Origin: Candidatus Aenigmatarchaeota archaeon
Lineage (GTDB): Archaea > Aenigmatarchaeota > Aenigmatarchaeia > QMZP01 > QMZT01
Assembly: GCA_016932735.1 (NCBI GenBank)
Contig: JAFGCI010000002.1
Location: forward strand, 1 to 64,000
Direction of reading: 5' to 3'
Length of the DNA stretch: 64,000 nucleotides
A model generated the notes under the pieces. That model made no database searches. It had not been told where the DNA came from and saw only the letters and a list, made by a program, of their open reading frames with translations. A program made the translations under genes and the position numbers. This document shows positions 9,411-20,080 of the stretch, piece after piece; position 1 is the first letter of the stretch; each line of letters begins with the position of its first letter.

Positions 9411-9913
9411 AAGTCCCACCACTTCTCTTTTAACTGGTGAACTATTATCGGTATTGCTATTCCTATCAAAGAGCCGACAATGATATCCTGCCAGAAATGT
9501 ACACCGAGCATTACACGTGATAATGCAGTAAGAATTGGTATTATAAAAATTGGAAACATTTTCTTTTTTCTTTTTAGTATAAAGAAAAGGGATGTGAATC
9601 CCGCAAATGTTATTGCGGCATGGCCTGACGGAAATGATGGCGTACTAAGGCAGTATTCATTGCACAATGCATCAGACGGGCCGCACACTATGCATGGCCT
9701 TTCCTCATCGAATGCATACTTAAGTCCCTGTGTAATCAGAACTGACAGCAATAGGGACATTGCAAAAAATATAAGAGCCCGCTTGAAGACTTCTTTCATC
9801 TCGGGTTTTGCTGACTGCCTTATTGTAAAATAAATAAAAGTCAGGACAACCCCTAGGATTCCCCAGAATTCAGGTTGCCCGAGAAGGGTTAAGAACACCC
9901 AGATGTCTGCCAT
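9407..9913 (-). CDS. PAP2-family membrane phosphatase
   Basis: 168 residues, about five membrane helices. The three PAP2 motifs are present: KYAFDEERP, PSFPSGH, and SRVMLGVHFWQD. Members remove phosphate from phosphatidic acid, prenyl pyrophosphates or undecaprenyl/dolichyl pyrophosphate; a role in recycling the lipid carrier for glycosylation is plausible. It starts 24 bases after the enolase stop on the same strand, with GAGG before the ATG, so it is probably cotranscribed with enolase. Confidence 0.9.
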   Translation of the reverse strand: MADIWVFLTLLGQPEFWGILGVVLTFIYFTIRQSAKPEMKEVFKRALIFFAMSLLLSVLITQGLKYAFDEERPCIVCGPSDALCNEYCLSTPSFPSGHAAITFAGFTSLFFILKRKKKMFPIFIIPILTALSRVMLGVHFWQDIIVGSLIGIAIPIIVHQLKEKWWDF

Positions 9914-9937
9914 CTATTTTCCTCTGTATTAATTTGG

Positions 9938-11220
<1,283 letters not shown>

Positions 11221-11314
11221 ATAAATGCTTAGCACAATCTATGTGCATAAAACCGTTTGACTTAAATAACGATAGATGATATAAATATCTAATCTTAAAA
11301 CAGCCGGTGATAAC

Positions 11315-12031
11315 ATGAATGATGGTGATTTCGTAAAGATTGATTTCGTCGGAAGAGTGAAGGACACAGACGAAATATTCGACCTGACGATTGAAGACGT
11401 TGCAAAAAAAGAAGGTATCTACAACCCGAAAAAGGGATACGGACCTGCTCTTGTCATCGTCGGAAAGGAAATGGTAATACCGGGGGTAGATGAACAGCTG
11501 AGGCAGATGAAAGTCGGTGACGAGAAAGAATTCGAAGTCCCGAAAGAAAAGGCCTTCGGAAACCGTGACCTCACCAAGATAAAGATTGTCTCTTATTCGA
11601 AATTCATAAAAGAGAAGATAGAGCCAGTGCCCGGATTGTTTGTTGACATTGACGGCAGGGAAGCGAAAATACAGACGGTCAATGGCGGAAGGGTCCGCGT
11701 CGATTTCAACCACCCGCTGGCCGGAAAGGCCCTGAAATACAGGCTGAAAGTCGTTGAAGAAATAAAGGATACAAAGGAAAAGGCTTCTGAGCTTGTCGAA
11801 AAGTACGGGATGAATGCAGTCATCAAGGACACGAGGATTGATGAAACGGGGAAGCTGACGCTGGTAATTGAGAAGGATATCCCGAAGTCGGTCAAGGACG
11901 TCATCAAATCACAGATAGAGAAATACGTAACCGAAGTTAAGGATATCCAGTTTGAACTCAGGCCACAGATTGATAGAAAAAACAACAATCCGGAGCACGC
12001 AGAAAATTCAACTGGTACAAATAAGGTTTAA
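11315..12031 (+). CDS. FKBP-type peptidyl-prolyl isomerase (SlyD-like, long form)
   Basis: 238 residues. An N-terminal FKBP core (VKIDFVGRVKDTDEIFD) is interrupted by the chaperone flap insertion (VPKEKAFGNRDL onward) and closed by GGRVRVDFNHPLAGKAL, exactly as in archaeal two-domain FKBPs. A C-terminal domain of about 90 residues follows, ending in a short acidic/Asn tail. It catalyses proline isomerisation and holds unfolded proteins in the cytoplasm. GGTGAT lies just before the ATG. Confidence 0.93.
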   Translation: MNDGDFVKIDFVGRVKDTDEIFDLTIEDVAKKEGIYNPKKGYGPALVIVGKEMVIPGVDEQLRQMKVGDEKEFEVPKEKAFGNRDLTKIKIVSYSKFIKEKIEPVPGLFVDIDGREAKIQTVNGGRVRVDFNHPLAGKALKYRLKVVEEIKDTKEKASELVEKYGMNAVIKDTRIDETGKLTLVIEKDIPKSVKDVIKSQIEKYVTEVKDIQFELRPQIDRKNNNPEHAENSTGTNKV

Positions 12032-12124
12032 AAAACTTATTTTCAAACTTCCATTCAAGTGGCATATAATATTGTTTAATTATAATCGCCATATTCACCA
12101 TATGTTTTCGAGGAGGGGTTTGAT

Positions 12125-13273
12125 ATGAGTACAGCATCAATCATTGACTCGGCGCTTAACAGGTCCGATGAAATCAAGGCTACCGAAGTGGCTTTCAAGG
12201 CTCAGAAAAAGAAGGAGCATGCAGTTGATGATGAACTGAGAAAAATTCTTGAGTCAAGAAAAGCCGACATAAAGGTCATTGGTACAGGTGGCGCCGGTGG
12301 CAACACTATTTCAAGGCTTATGCAGGTCGGCATTGTCGGTGCTGAGACTCTCGCAGTAAACACCGATGCACAGGATCTTCTTTATACTGACGCAGACCAG
12401 AAAATCCTTATCGGAAGGGAACTGACGAACGGTCTCGGCGCGGGAGCCAATCCGGATGTAGGTATGGAAGCCGCAAAGGAGTCCAAGGAAGAGCTTAAGG
12501 AAGCGCTTGAAGGCGCTGACATGGTCTTCATAAACTGCGGCCTCGGCGGCGGCACGGGAACCGGTTCCGCGCCCATAATAGCTGACATGGCAAAGAAGAT
12601 GGGCATCCTTACCGTTGCTATATGCACGTTGCCTTTTGCGATGGAAGGGAAGCAGAGACAAAACAATGCACAGAAAGGTCTTGAGAACCTTGAATCAGCT
12701 GTTGATACTTTAATAGTTATTCCGAACGACAAGCTTCTTGAGATTGTCCCCGATGTTTCAATCACGACCGCATTCAAGGTCGCTGACGAGATTCTGGTGA
12801 ATGCTGTAAAAGGCATTACAGAGCTTATCACGAAACCCGGCCTTGTCAATCTTGACTTTGCAGACGTGAGAGCCGTTATGGGCTCCGGCGGAATCGCAAT
12901 GATAGGAATGGGCGAGTCCGATTCCGAGAACAGGGCAATGGAGTCCGTCGAGAAAGCACTGAACAACCCTCTTCTTGATGTCGATATAGCAGGCGCGACA
13001 GGAGCCCTTGTCAATGTCATAGGCGGAGCAGACATAACGATAAAAGAATGCCAGGACATTGTGGAAACCGTTAACGGAAGGATAAACGCGGATGCAAAGA
13101 TAATCTGGGGAGCTCAGATTGTAAAGGATCTTGGAGACGTCGCAAGAACAATGCTTATCATAACAGGCGTAAAGTCTTCGCAGATATACGGACGCAAAGA
13201 AGAAGAATCAAAGAAGGTCAAGAAGCAGAGAGAAATAGAACAGGTTCTTGGCATAGATTTCGTGAGCGGGTAA
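12125..13273 (+). CDS. ftsZ: Cell division GTPase FtsZ
   Basis: 382 residues. After a 50-residue lead comes GTGGAGGN (near 54), the tubulin signature GGGTGTGS (about 140-147), the T7 synergy loop NLDFADVRAVM (about 240-250), and a short C-terminal tail EQVLGIDF typical of archaeal FtsZ. It polymerises at mid-cell for division. A GGAGGGG Shine-Dalgarno lies at the start. The N-terminal 45 residues are longer than in bacterial FtsZ but usual for euryarchaeal forms. Confidence 0.98.
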   Translation: MSTASIIDSALNRSDEIKATEVAFKAQKKKEHAVDDELRKILESRKADIKVIGTGGAGGNTISRLMQVGIVGAETLAVNTDAQDLLYTDADQKILIGRELTNGLGAGANPDVGMEAAKESKEELKEALEGADMVFINCGLGGGTGTGSAPIIADMAKKMGILTVAICTLPFAMEGKQRQNNAQKGLENLESAVDTLIVIPNDKLLEIVPDVSITTAFKVADEILVNAVKGITELITKPGLVNLDFADVRAVMGSGGIAMIGMGESDSENRAMESVEKALNNPLLDVDIAGATGALVNVIGGADITIKECQDIVETVNGRINADAKIIWGAQIVKDLGDVARTMLIITGVKSSQIYGRKEEESKKVKKQREIEQVLGIDFVSG

Positions 13274-13300
13274 ATCCAAATCCCCTCTTCTTATTCTATT

Positions 13301-13951
13301 TTATAATACGCTTAATTGTATTGTCGATACTGTCATATCGCCGCCCTGAGGAGCGGCTGAACCGCCTGATACAGATTCGGTTCCTGCATAGGTCATTATT
13401 ATCTGATTGTTTCCCTGGACGTTTCCCTGTATCTTTATCATGTAACCGATGCCTGAGTCCTCGTCATACAGCTCCCTGTAATGGAGGCTGAACTTGATAA
13501 GGTAGATACTGTCTTCTGTAACGCCTTCAACCTCAAGAAGCCCCGGAGGCGCTGTTCCGTAATCTGCAGGCTCTCCGGTGTAAGGCGTATTCAGGGCAAT
13601 CCTTTCGGAAGCCAGCATTCTCTGCGATGAGGGAAAATGGAAGTATAAAGTGTTGCCCGTTTCATCAACTGAAAGGCCCCTGCCGTCAATGTTCGGGATG
13701 TTAATAGTTTGCGTGCATCCGTTTTTTGTTGTGCATGTCGTTGCAAGCGTTGCAATCCTGTCGTTAAGGTCGTTCATGAATTTTTCCGCGGAAGTGTATT
13801 GGGTATAGACAGTCCTCTTCTCTATCATCGGAGAGCCCCATATGTAGGCAACTCCCACAAGAGCTATTACAATTCCAGTGATTATTATAAGGGAAAGCAC
13901 CTGCACCTGGCCCTTCCGGATTTTGTGCAAAAGGCAGTCTGAGAGCTTCAT
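13301..13951 (-). CDS. Type IV pilin/archaellin-like secreted protein
   Basis: 216 residues from the ATG at 13951, which lies about 25 bases after a TATA-like run and has no Shine-Dalgarno. The N terminus has the class III signal pattern: basic KIRKGQ, then the hydrophobic helix VQVLSLIIITGIVIALVGVA. Cleavage by the prepilin peptidase (PibD/FlaK) is expected within the KGQ region. The rest is beta-rich with one Cys pair (TTCTTKNGC). It is probably a pilus or surface-filament subunit. It converges with ftsZ, 27 bases apart. Confidence 0.78.
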   Translation of the reverse strand: MKLSDCLLHKIRKGQVQVLSLIIITGIVIALVGVAYIWGSPMIEKRTVYTQYTSAEKFMNDLNDRIATLATTCTTKNGCTQTINIPNIDGRGLSVDETGNTLYFHFPSSQRMLASERIALNTPYTGEPADYGTAPPGLLEVEGVTEDSIYLIKFSLHYRELYDEDSGIGYMIKIQGNVQGNNQIIMTYAGTESVSGGSAAPQGGDMTVSTIQLSVL

Positions 13952-13987
13952 GATAGAATATTGAATTGCCGCATATATATTATTCAT

Positions 13988-14224
13988 TTATCTCTTTCTG
14001 AACAGGTAGCTCTCAGTTATATCCCTGAACGTTCTGTCTCCGGAGCCAGTGCTTTCGAGCCGGTAGACAAACCTTGGTTTCCGGGAAAAATGCATTCCGA
14101 CCTGATGGTAATGGAACTGCTCTTTATCTTTGCCCAATGTATAAAACACGGCAAGAACCCTGTATGGCTCTCCGTTATGAAATACTTCCTGACCCGGAAG
14201 TCTCTTCGGATATACACAAATCAT
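13988..14224 (-). CDS. Small protein of unknown function
   Basis: 78 residues, rich in aromatic and basic residues (HYHQVGMHFSRKPRF), no membrane segment. A TTTAAATTTTAC element 20-30 bases upstream of the ATG suggests a leaderless transcript. No family recognised. It lies 36 bases upstream of the pilin start on the same strand. Confidence 0.55.
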   Translation of the reverse strand: MICVYPKRLPGQEVFHNGEPYRVLAVFYTLGKDKEQFHYHQVGMHFSRKPRFVYRLESTGSGDRTFRDITESYLFRKR

Positions 14225-14299
14225 ATTTTACTCATGACTGTAAAATTTAAAAAACCGGCATCATCCATCCTTTTTATTCTGTCCTGATAACTTAATTAC

Positions 14300-14366
14300 G
14301 GGCAATGAAGAGATTACCGCTCCAGTATGACCGAAAGGAGTGATTACAGTGGTAGCTCCTGAGCCC
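14300..14366 (+). ncRNA. Candidate C/D box small RNA (2'-O-methylation guide)
   Basis: A 67-base segment has the C/D layout: terminal stem GGGC/GCCC, box C-like ATGAAGA (one mismatch to RTGATGA), D' CCGA, a six-base spacer, C'-like GTGATTA, a 12-base guide, and a perfect box D CTGA just before the closing stem. A T-rich tail follows. The C to D' interval (about 19) is longer than usual, while the C' to D interval is canonical. It fills the gap between two minus-strand genes. In archaea such RNAs guide fibrillarin to rRNA or tRNA; I cannot assign the target. Confidence 0.5.
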
Positions 14367-14370
14367 TTTC

Positions 14371-16095
14371 CTATCTGTTCTTTTCAGCCCTGGGGTGCTC
14401 ATGCTTCATCTCTTTTCTTCTCTTGAGATGGTTTATATGCTTTGCCTTCTCTTTGAAGAATTCCTCGAGGTTCATACCGCATTTCTGTATAAGGGTTGAT
14501 GCATACTCACCGCCAAGGAAATAGGGCATCACGACATAAGTGGCTCCGCTCTCATACATCCTGAGAGCCTCCTCTATCTGGTGCGAAACTATTATCACTA
14601 TCGCCTCCTTATTACGTTCCCTTATTTTTCTTATAAGCAGGAGGTTTGTTTCGGCGTCCGGTATTGTCGATATAACCATCTTTGCTGCCTGAAAGTTGAG
14701 CTCATCAAGAAACTCGCTGTCATCAGCGTCTCCATATCTGCAGTCATAGCCGCTGCCGGCAATTTCGGCTATTATCTCGGGATTATAATCCACTATAAGA
14801 AATTTCTTTTTAAGGCCCTTTATGGTCTCTATTATACTTAACCCTATTCTGTTGTAGCCGAAGACTATTACATCATACACATCGTCCTTCTGGTATTTGT
14901 GCTCGTCAATCTTTTTTCCCTTCTTCTCAAAGATTGACAGGTATCCGGAAATGCGCTGATATATCCTTTCCGCATGCGTTATCATATACGATGAACCGAA
15001 TATTGTAAAAAGCCCGACTCCGGTCACAAGAGACAATATGTTTCCCTCTATATGCCCAATCTTCACACCCAGCGCAATCAGTATCATGGAAAATTCGCTT
15101 ATCTGCGCGACGGTAAGCCCTGCAAGGAAGGAGTTTCTCTTTGTGTATTTAAGCAATCCCATAAGCGCCATTACTATCAGAGGGTTCCCCACGAGAATAA
15201 AAACCGAAAAGGCAATAATGGGGATTATCAGCTCGTTCGCATTGATAAAGACCATCTGAGACCCGAGAAGTATGAAAAAGAAAAGTATGAAAAAATCCCT
15301 GAGAACGTTCATCTTGAGCTTTATCTCATAATGGTGCGGCGATACGGAAAGGGCAATTCCTGCAACGAGAGCGCCTATTTCTATTGAAAGCCCTATATAT
15401 TCAAAAGCAACGGCAAGAAGAAGCATCCAGCCGATTGAGAAGAAAAGAAGGAACTCCTGGCTTTTTGAAAGAATCTTCACTATCTTCGGGAGTGCGAAAA
15501 CGCTTATGACAGCAAGCATTGATAACATGCCGATGCCTGAAAGCATCTTCTCTAGCGTTATGCTAAAGATTCCGTACCCGCTCGCTGACGAGGAAACTAT
15601 CATCAGAATCATTATTGCAACTACATCCTGGACGAGCAGGAACCCGACCGATATCCTCCCGTAGAGGGTCTGGAGATCGCCTTTGTCGGAAAGAAGCTTT
15701 ATTATTATTATAGTGCTGCTGAATGTCAGGGCTATCGCAATGTAAAGAGAAGTTATGTCCGGGAATCCTAACATGCGCGCTATTAAAAAACCTACCGCGG
15801 TCGTGAATAATATCTGGCCCAATCCCGTTATAATCGATACCTTTCCGACTCCTTTAAGAACTTTTGGATTCAGGCTCAATCCTGCTATGAAAAGAAGGAA
15901 TACTATGCCGAACTGGGACAGCGTTGCCACTACGTCTGTTGATTTGACAACATTAAAGACAAGGGGCCCCGCCAGTATGCCTGTTATTATATGGCCTATT
16001 ATGATGGGCTGCCTTAAAGTTCTCATGAGCCATGAAACAAGAACGGCTATGATTATTATTATGCTCAGCTCTGTGAATACGCTTTCAACAATCAT
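14371..16095 (-). CDS. Kef-type cation/proton antiporter with RCK (TrkA-N) domain
   Basis: 574 residues. Residues 1-380 form about 12 membrane helices of the CPA2 family with the GHIITGILAGP and FLLFIAGLSL segments. A cytoplasmic RCK domain follows (about 408-520), with a Rossmann motif VFGYNRIGLSI and the acidic strand-end VDYNP that binds NAD(H) or nucleotides. The C terminus is highly charged with HEHPRAEK. It exchanges K+ or Na+ for H+ and helps pH and ion balance. Confidence 0.93.
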   Translation of the reverse strand: MIVESVFTELSIIIIIAVLVSWLMRTLRQPIIIGHIITGILAGPLVFNVVKSTDVVATLSQFGIVFLLFIAGLSLNPKVLKGVGKVSIITGLGQILFTTAVGFLIARMLGFPDITSLYIAIALTFSSTIIIIKLLSDKGDLQTLYGRISVGFLLVQDVVAIMILMIVSSSASGYGIFSITLEKMLSGIGMLSMLAVISVFALPKIVKILSKSQEFLLFFSIGWMLLLAVAFEYIGLSIEIGALVAGIALSVSPHHYEIKLKMNVLRDFFILFFFILLGSQMVFINANELIIPIIAFSVFILVGNPLIVMALMGLLKYTKRNSFLAGLTVAQISEFSMILIALGVKIGHIEGNILSLVTGVGLFTIFGSSYMITHAERIYQRISGYLSIFEKKGKKIDEHKYQKDDVYDVIVFGYNRIGLSIIETIKGLKKKFLIVDYNPEIIAEIAGSGYDCRYGDADDSEFLDELNFQAAKMVISTIPDAETNLLLIRKIRERNKEAIVIIVSHQIEEALRMYESGATYVVMPYFLGGEYASTLIQKCGMNLEEFFKEKAKHINHLKRRKEMKHEHPRAEKNR

Positions 16096-16203
16096 TTTTC
16101 AATACCCTGTTTTGGAGTCATTGTGATTGAATAAGTATTAGGGCGGTTCCCATATATAATATTCCGAAAAACCAACCAATTTATATTCATCTTCCAATCC
16201 ATT

Positions 16204-16752
16204 ATGATGGCTGAAGCAAAAATAGTTTTTGAAGGGTATACATCTATAGATGCCAACGGAAGGTCTTGCTCAACCGTAACGCTTGTTAGGGATGAAGAAA
16301 TTGCAATGATTATTGACCCGGGAACCCTGCCCGACCAGAAAGTATTGATAGATGCGCTGAAGAATGAAGGGCTTTCCATAGACGACATTAACATAGTCGG
16401 TCTCACTCATTCCCACATGGACCACTTCAGAAACATCGGAATGTTTCCAAAAGCGAAGGTCATCGACTACTGGGGATGGTGGATCAATGATTTTTGGAAA
16501 AAGTCTGACGGAAATATTTCAGAAAACATTTCAATAATCAAAACTCCCGGCCACACAAAAGACAGCATAACTTTTCTTGTAAAGACTGAAAGGGGAAAGG
16601 TAGCAATATGCGGAGACGTTCTCTGGAAAAATGACCTGCTTCATAAAGACCCTTTTGCAGAGGACCTGAAAGAGCTTGATAAAAGCAGAAAAAAAGTCCT
16701 TGAAATAGCCGATTACATAATACCCGGACATGGAAAGATGTTCAAGACCTAA
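16204..16752 (+). CDS. Metallo-beta-lactamase fold hydrolase (MBLAC1-like)
   Basis: 182 residues. The metal motif HSHMDH is in GLTHSHMDHFRNIG; a later His (TPGHTKDS), the Asp in ICGDVLW and the final His in IIPGHGK complete the dinuclear zinc site. The compact size and the LFP/MFP segment after the HxHxDH motif resemble the MBLAC1 branch. It is a hydrolase in the cytoplasm with unknown substrate. A TATA-like AATTTATATT lies about 25 bases before the start, so it is probably leaderless. The end overlaps the convergent nuclease gene by 4 bases. Confidence 0.88.
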   Translation: MMAEAKIVFEGYTSIDANGRSCSTVTLVRDEEIAMIIDPGTLPDQKVLIDALKNEGLSIDDINIVGLTHSHMDHFRNIGMFPKAKVIDYWGWWINDFWKKSDGNISENISIIKTPGHTKDSITFLVKTERGKVAICGDVLWKNDLLHKDPFAEDLKELDKSRKKVLEIADYIIPGHGKMFKT

Positions 16753-17936
16753 TCCTTCTCTTTGAGATAAATCCTTCTCACAATATCCTTCTGGACAAAA
16801 GGCGCAAGCTTTTTTATCAGGTCAGAATTGAGCTTTCCTGCCTGCATCGCCTTTGATAATGCGAACGTATCAAGGCGGGAGAAGTCTTCCCATATACCGG
16901 ACTCCCTGATGATATTTTCCATCTTATCCCTTTCCTCATCTCCGGAATTGGGCATCCTGAAAGTCTTTCCGGTCCATATCCTTGCGACGACTCCTTTGCC
17001 AGCGATGTTTTCAACTTTCTCCTGCTCGGAAAAAGCATAGATTTTTTTCTCGACAGATTTCAGCTCGTCGTCAATCTCCTTTTTTTCTGCGGTAAGTTCA
17101 GCATATCTTGTGACAAGCTTAACGCCGTCATCGGCGCTGAATCTTTCCGGCTCCATCTGCTCGGTCCGGAAAAGATGCTTTTTCTTCGGGCATATCGGCG
17201 CGAACTCGCACCAGTCGCATAGTATCGATTCTTTTGCCGGATATTCTTTAGCGCTGTTTATCTCATCAATCTGCTTAACGATTTCAATTTTCAGATTTTC
17301 CAGCTCGTCATCGTTTTTCTCTATCTTTATCTCCTGATTGAACCGGAGATAATGCCATATCAGATAGATTTTCTTAGCATAAGGATACATCTTCTTTATG
17401 GCGATAGAATAGAGCGCAAGCTGCCTGTCCTCATTAACCTTGTCATCGCTCGGAAGGGTTCCTGCAGTCTTGTAATCATGTATCTCAAATGTTCCGTTGC
17501 CGTCTGTTGCGAGGCGGTCGATATAGCCCTGAAGCATGTACCTCTTGTCATCGAAGATATCAAGCAGGATTCTCTGCTCGATGGAGACAGTCTTCATCTG
17601 GTCGAAAGGCTTATATTTTTCATAATAATCAGTTATGCATTTTTCACCGGTCTTCCTGAAGTCCTCGGCACTGAACTCCTTCCTGACTATGAGAATCTTG
17701 TCGTCGTAATTCTTCTCCCAGTGATTGTTGTACCAATCAAGAAGCTCTTTCAGAGTATCAACTTTCATGAAGCGCAAATCCTTGTAAAGCTTCTCAAGAG
17801 CCTCGTGGACCATGCTTCCCATGAAAGCTTCGATGGAACGCTCAATCTCAGTTTCGACCTTGTCGATGTAGCGATACTTGTATCGGAGAGGACAGTCGGT
17901 AAAAGTTCCGATCTTGCTGTGGGAGAATAACGCCAT
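16749..17936 (-). CDS. RecB-family PD-(D/E)XK nuclease (Cas4/AddB-like, Fe-S)
   Basis: 395 residues. The N terminus has the SHSKIGTFTDCPLRYKYRY box of PDDEXK_1 proteins. Then come GSMVHEALEKLY (His of motif I), the catalytic FEIHDYKTA (D-x-K), and QLALYSIAI (QxxxY motif). The N-terminal Cys plus CDWCEFAPIC near 265-275 gives four ligands for a 4Fe-4S cluster, as in Cas4 and AddB. A helical tail of about 110 residues follows. No CRISPR or helicase gene is adjacent, so it is probably a DNA-end processing nuclease in repair. Confidence 0.9.
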   Translation of the reverse strand: MALFSHSKIGTFTDCPLRYKYRYIDKVETEIERSIEAFMGSMVHEALEKLYKDLRFMKVDTLKELLDWYNNHWEKNYDDKILIVRKEFSAEDFRKTGEKCITDYYEKYKPFDQMKTVSIEQRILLDIFDDKRYMLQGYIDRLATDGNGTFEIHDYKTAGTLPSDDKVNEDRQLALYSIAIKKMYPYAKKIYLIWHYLRFNQEIKIEKNDDELENLKIEIVKQIDEINSAKEYPAKESILCDWCEFAPICPKKKHLFRTEQMEPERFSADDGVKLVTRYAELTAEKKEIDDELKSVEKKIYAFSEQEKVENIAGKGVVARIWTGKTFRMPNSGDEERDKMENIIRESGIWEDFSRLDTFALSKAMQAGKLNSDLIKKLAPFVQKDIVRRIYLKEKD

Positions 17937-17967
17937 GAAATAGGATGGGGTTTGGGAAATAAATGAT

Positions 17968-18234
17968 TTAGTCTGAAGATTTTTGATTAAAATCTAGGAA
18001 TTCCGACCTTTTCCATTTCTTGTATGCAGAAATCGCGTTATGTCTTACGGAACTCTTTGCCATTCCTATAGAACTGACTGCTGACCTGTAACTATCAGAA
18101 GGTCCCTGTGAATCCCCTCTTGTAAGTCTGTAAGATAGGGAGAATATACCCGAATCCGAATCTATCACATAAGCTGCCTTCACTCCGTCTCCCAATTTCT
18201 CTGAGAATCTTTTAGGGAAATCTGATTTATTCAT
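17968..18234 (-). CDS. Small protein of unknown function
   Basis: 88 residues, soluble, with a Ser/Arg-rich middle and a basic C-terminal half (HNAISAYKKWKRSEFL). It ends 32 bases before the RecB-like gene start on the same strand, so cotranscription is possible. No domain recognised. Confidence 0.5.
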   Translation of the reverse strand: MNKSDFPKRFSEKLGDGVKAAYVIDSDSGIFSLSYRLTRGDSQGPSDSYRSAVSSIGMAKSSVRHNAISAYKKWKRSEFLDFNQKSSD

Positions 18235-18337
18235 ATCCCTGATATCATATCAAATATTAAAAAATGATAATGTGCCAAAATATCTCCTTTTTTAAACAAT
18301 AAATCCTAAATTATCACCAATATGGCAGGTGGGACAA

Positions 18338-20080
18338 ATGGCAATAAGGCAACCGATAATAGCGGTAATGGGGCACGTAGACCATGGAAAGACCAGCCTG
18401 CTGGATGCTGTCCGGGGCAGCATTGTCGCTAAAGGAGAGGCGGGTCTCATAACACAGCACATTGGCGCCTCCGAAGTTCCGATTTCTGATATAAAGTGTT
18501 TCTGCAACAAGAGCGTCTGTTTTATCACTGACAAAGTCAGGATACCTGGGCTTCTTTTCATTGACACTCCGGGTCATGCTGCATTTACGACGCTCCGAAA
18601 AAGAGGCGGAGCAATTTCTGACATCGGGATACTTATAGTCGATATCAACGAAGGCTTCCAGCCCCAGACAATTGAATCGCTCACATTTCTTAAAGAGTTT
18701 AAGACTCCGTTCATAGTCGCTCTGACAAAGATTGACAGGATAATGGGATGGAATCCCCAGAAGGACGTACCGTTTGCTAAATCGTACGATGCCCAGTCGG
18801 AGCGCGTCCAGAGAGAATTCGACGAGAAGTTCTATACAGTGTTAGGCCAGCTATCACAACACGGATTTCCAGGAGAGCGATGCGACAGGATAACCGATTT
18901 CACGAAACAGATTGTAATGGTCCCCATTTCCAACCACACGAGGGAAGGAATAGCAGACCTTCTCATGTTCCTTGCGGGAATGAGCCAGAAATTCCTTGAG
19001 AAGAGGCTCGAAATAACCCCCGGAGAAGGGAAGGGCTCGATTCTCGAAGTCAAAGAATTTAAGGGCCTCGGTAAGACTATCGATGTCATAATATATGACG
19101 GCGAAGTCAGGAGATCGGACTGGATTGTAATCGGAGGCAACGAAATAATAGTAACAAAGATAAAGGCTCTTCTTAAACCGAATCCCAACTCCGACATGAG
19201 GGTCGAGAAAAAGTTCATAACGGTCGATTCCGTCTCTGCGGCGTCCGGCGTCAAGATTTCCGCCCCGGGGCTTGATAATGTCATCGCAGGCTCTCCAATA
19301 AGATGTGTCTCCGATGAGAAGGACGTCGAGAAGGCGAAGAAAGAACTCGAAAGGGAAATCGAAGAGGTCGAGTTTGACACCGGAACCAGCGGAGTCATCG
19401 TCAGGGCCGATACATTAGGAAGCCTCGAGGCGATGATAAAACTGATGAAAGAAAACGAGATTCCTATCAGAAGGGCGAAGGTCGGGACCGTCTCAAAAAC
19501 GGATGTAATGGAATCCACTGCAATGGAAGACCCGATGATATTCGCTTTCAACGTTCCGATTCCGGAGGACATAAAGCTCATGGTCAAGGATGAGGGCGTC
19601 CAGCTTTTCTCCTCAGACATAATCTACCGCATCATCGAGGGTTATGAAGAATACAAGGAACAGAAAGCGAGGATGAAGGAAGAAGAGCTTCTCGGCAGCA
19701 TAACGTCTCCCGCAAGATTCAGGCTTCTCCCGGGATATGTTTTCCGCCAGTGCAAACCGGCAGTCGCCGGGGTCGAGATACTTGCAGGAACCCTGAAGCC
19801 TGGCGTCAAGATAAGGAAGCAGGGAACCGAGGAAATAATAGGGACAGTCAAGGAGCTGAGAGTCCAGGACGAGAACGTAAAGGAAGCCAAATCGGGCGAG
19901 AGGCTTGCCGTCTCGATGGACGACGTCGTCATCGGCCGGAACGTGAAAGAAGGAGATGTCCTTGAGACTTACATCTCCAAAAAAGACGCGAAGATGATAG
20001 AGAAGATAAAGGAAAAGCTCAGAAAGGATGAAGCTGAATTATTTGATGAAATAAAACCGAAAAATGTTTTTGGAGTCTAG
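18338..20080 (+). CDS. infB: Translation initiation factor aIF5B
   Basis: 580 residues from the ATG at 18338, preceded by AGGTGG; a GTG three codons earlier is the alternative. The G domain has GHVDHGKT (12-19), DTPGHAAF and TKIDR. Domains II-IV follow, with the QLFSSDIIYRIIEGYEEY segment in domain III. No intein is present, which is worth noting because archaeal aIF5B genes often carry one. It promotes subunit joining and initiator tRNA handling with GTP hydrolysis. The stop TAG overlaps the minus-strand ORF that follows. Confidence 0.97.
   Translation: MAIRQPIIAVMGHVDHGKTSLLDAVRGSIVAKGEAGLITQHIGASEVPISDIKCFCNKSVCFITDKVRIPGLLFIDTPGHAAFTTLRKRGGAISDIGILIVDINEGFQPQTIESLTFLKEFKTPFIVALTKIDRIMGWNPQKDVPFAKSYDAQSERVQREFDEKFYTVLGQLSQHGFPGERCDRITDFTKQIVMVPISNHTREGIADLLMFLAGMSQKFLEKRLEITPGEGKGSILEVKEFKGLGKTIDVIIYDGEVRRSDWIVIGGNEIIVTKIKALLKPNPNSDMRVEKKFITVDSVSAASGVKISAPGLDNVIAGSPIRCVSDEKDVEKAKKELEREIEEVEFDTGTSGVIVRADTLGSLEAMIKLMKENEIPIRRAKVGTVSKTDVMESTAMEDPMIFAFNVPIPEDIKLMVKDEGVQLFSSDIIYRIIEGYEEYKEQKARMKEEELLGSITSPARFRLLPGYVFRQCKPAVAGVEILAGTLKPGVKIRKQGTEEIIGTVKELRVQDENVKEAKSGERLAVSMDDVVIGRNVKEGDVLETYISKKDAKMIEKIKEKLRKDEAELFDEIKPKNVFGV

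Noticed and set aside
12382-13059. 225-codon minus-strand ORF antisense to ftsZ
   Set aside because: It is Ser/Pro/Ile-rich without any motif, and mirrors the codon bias of a certain gene on the other strand.
18832-19620. 262-codon minus-strand ORF antisense to infB
   Set aside because: Low-complexity Ser/Thr/Leu composition typical of the complement of a GC-third-position gene; no start signal.
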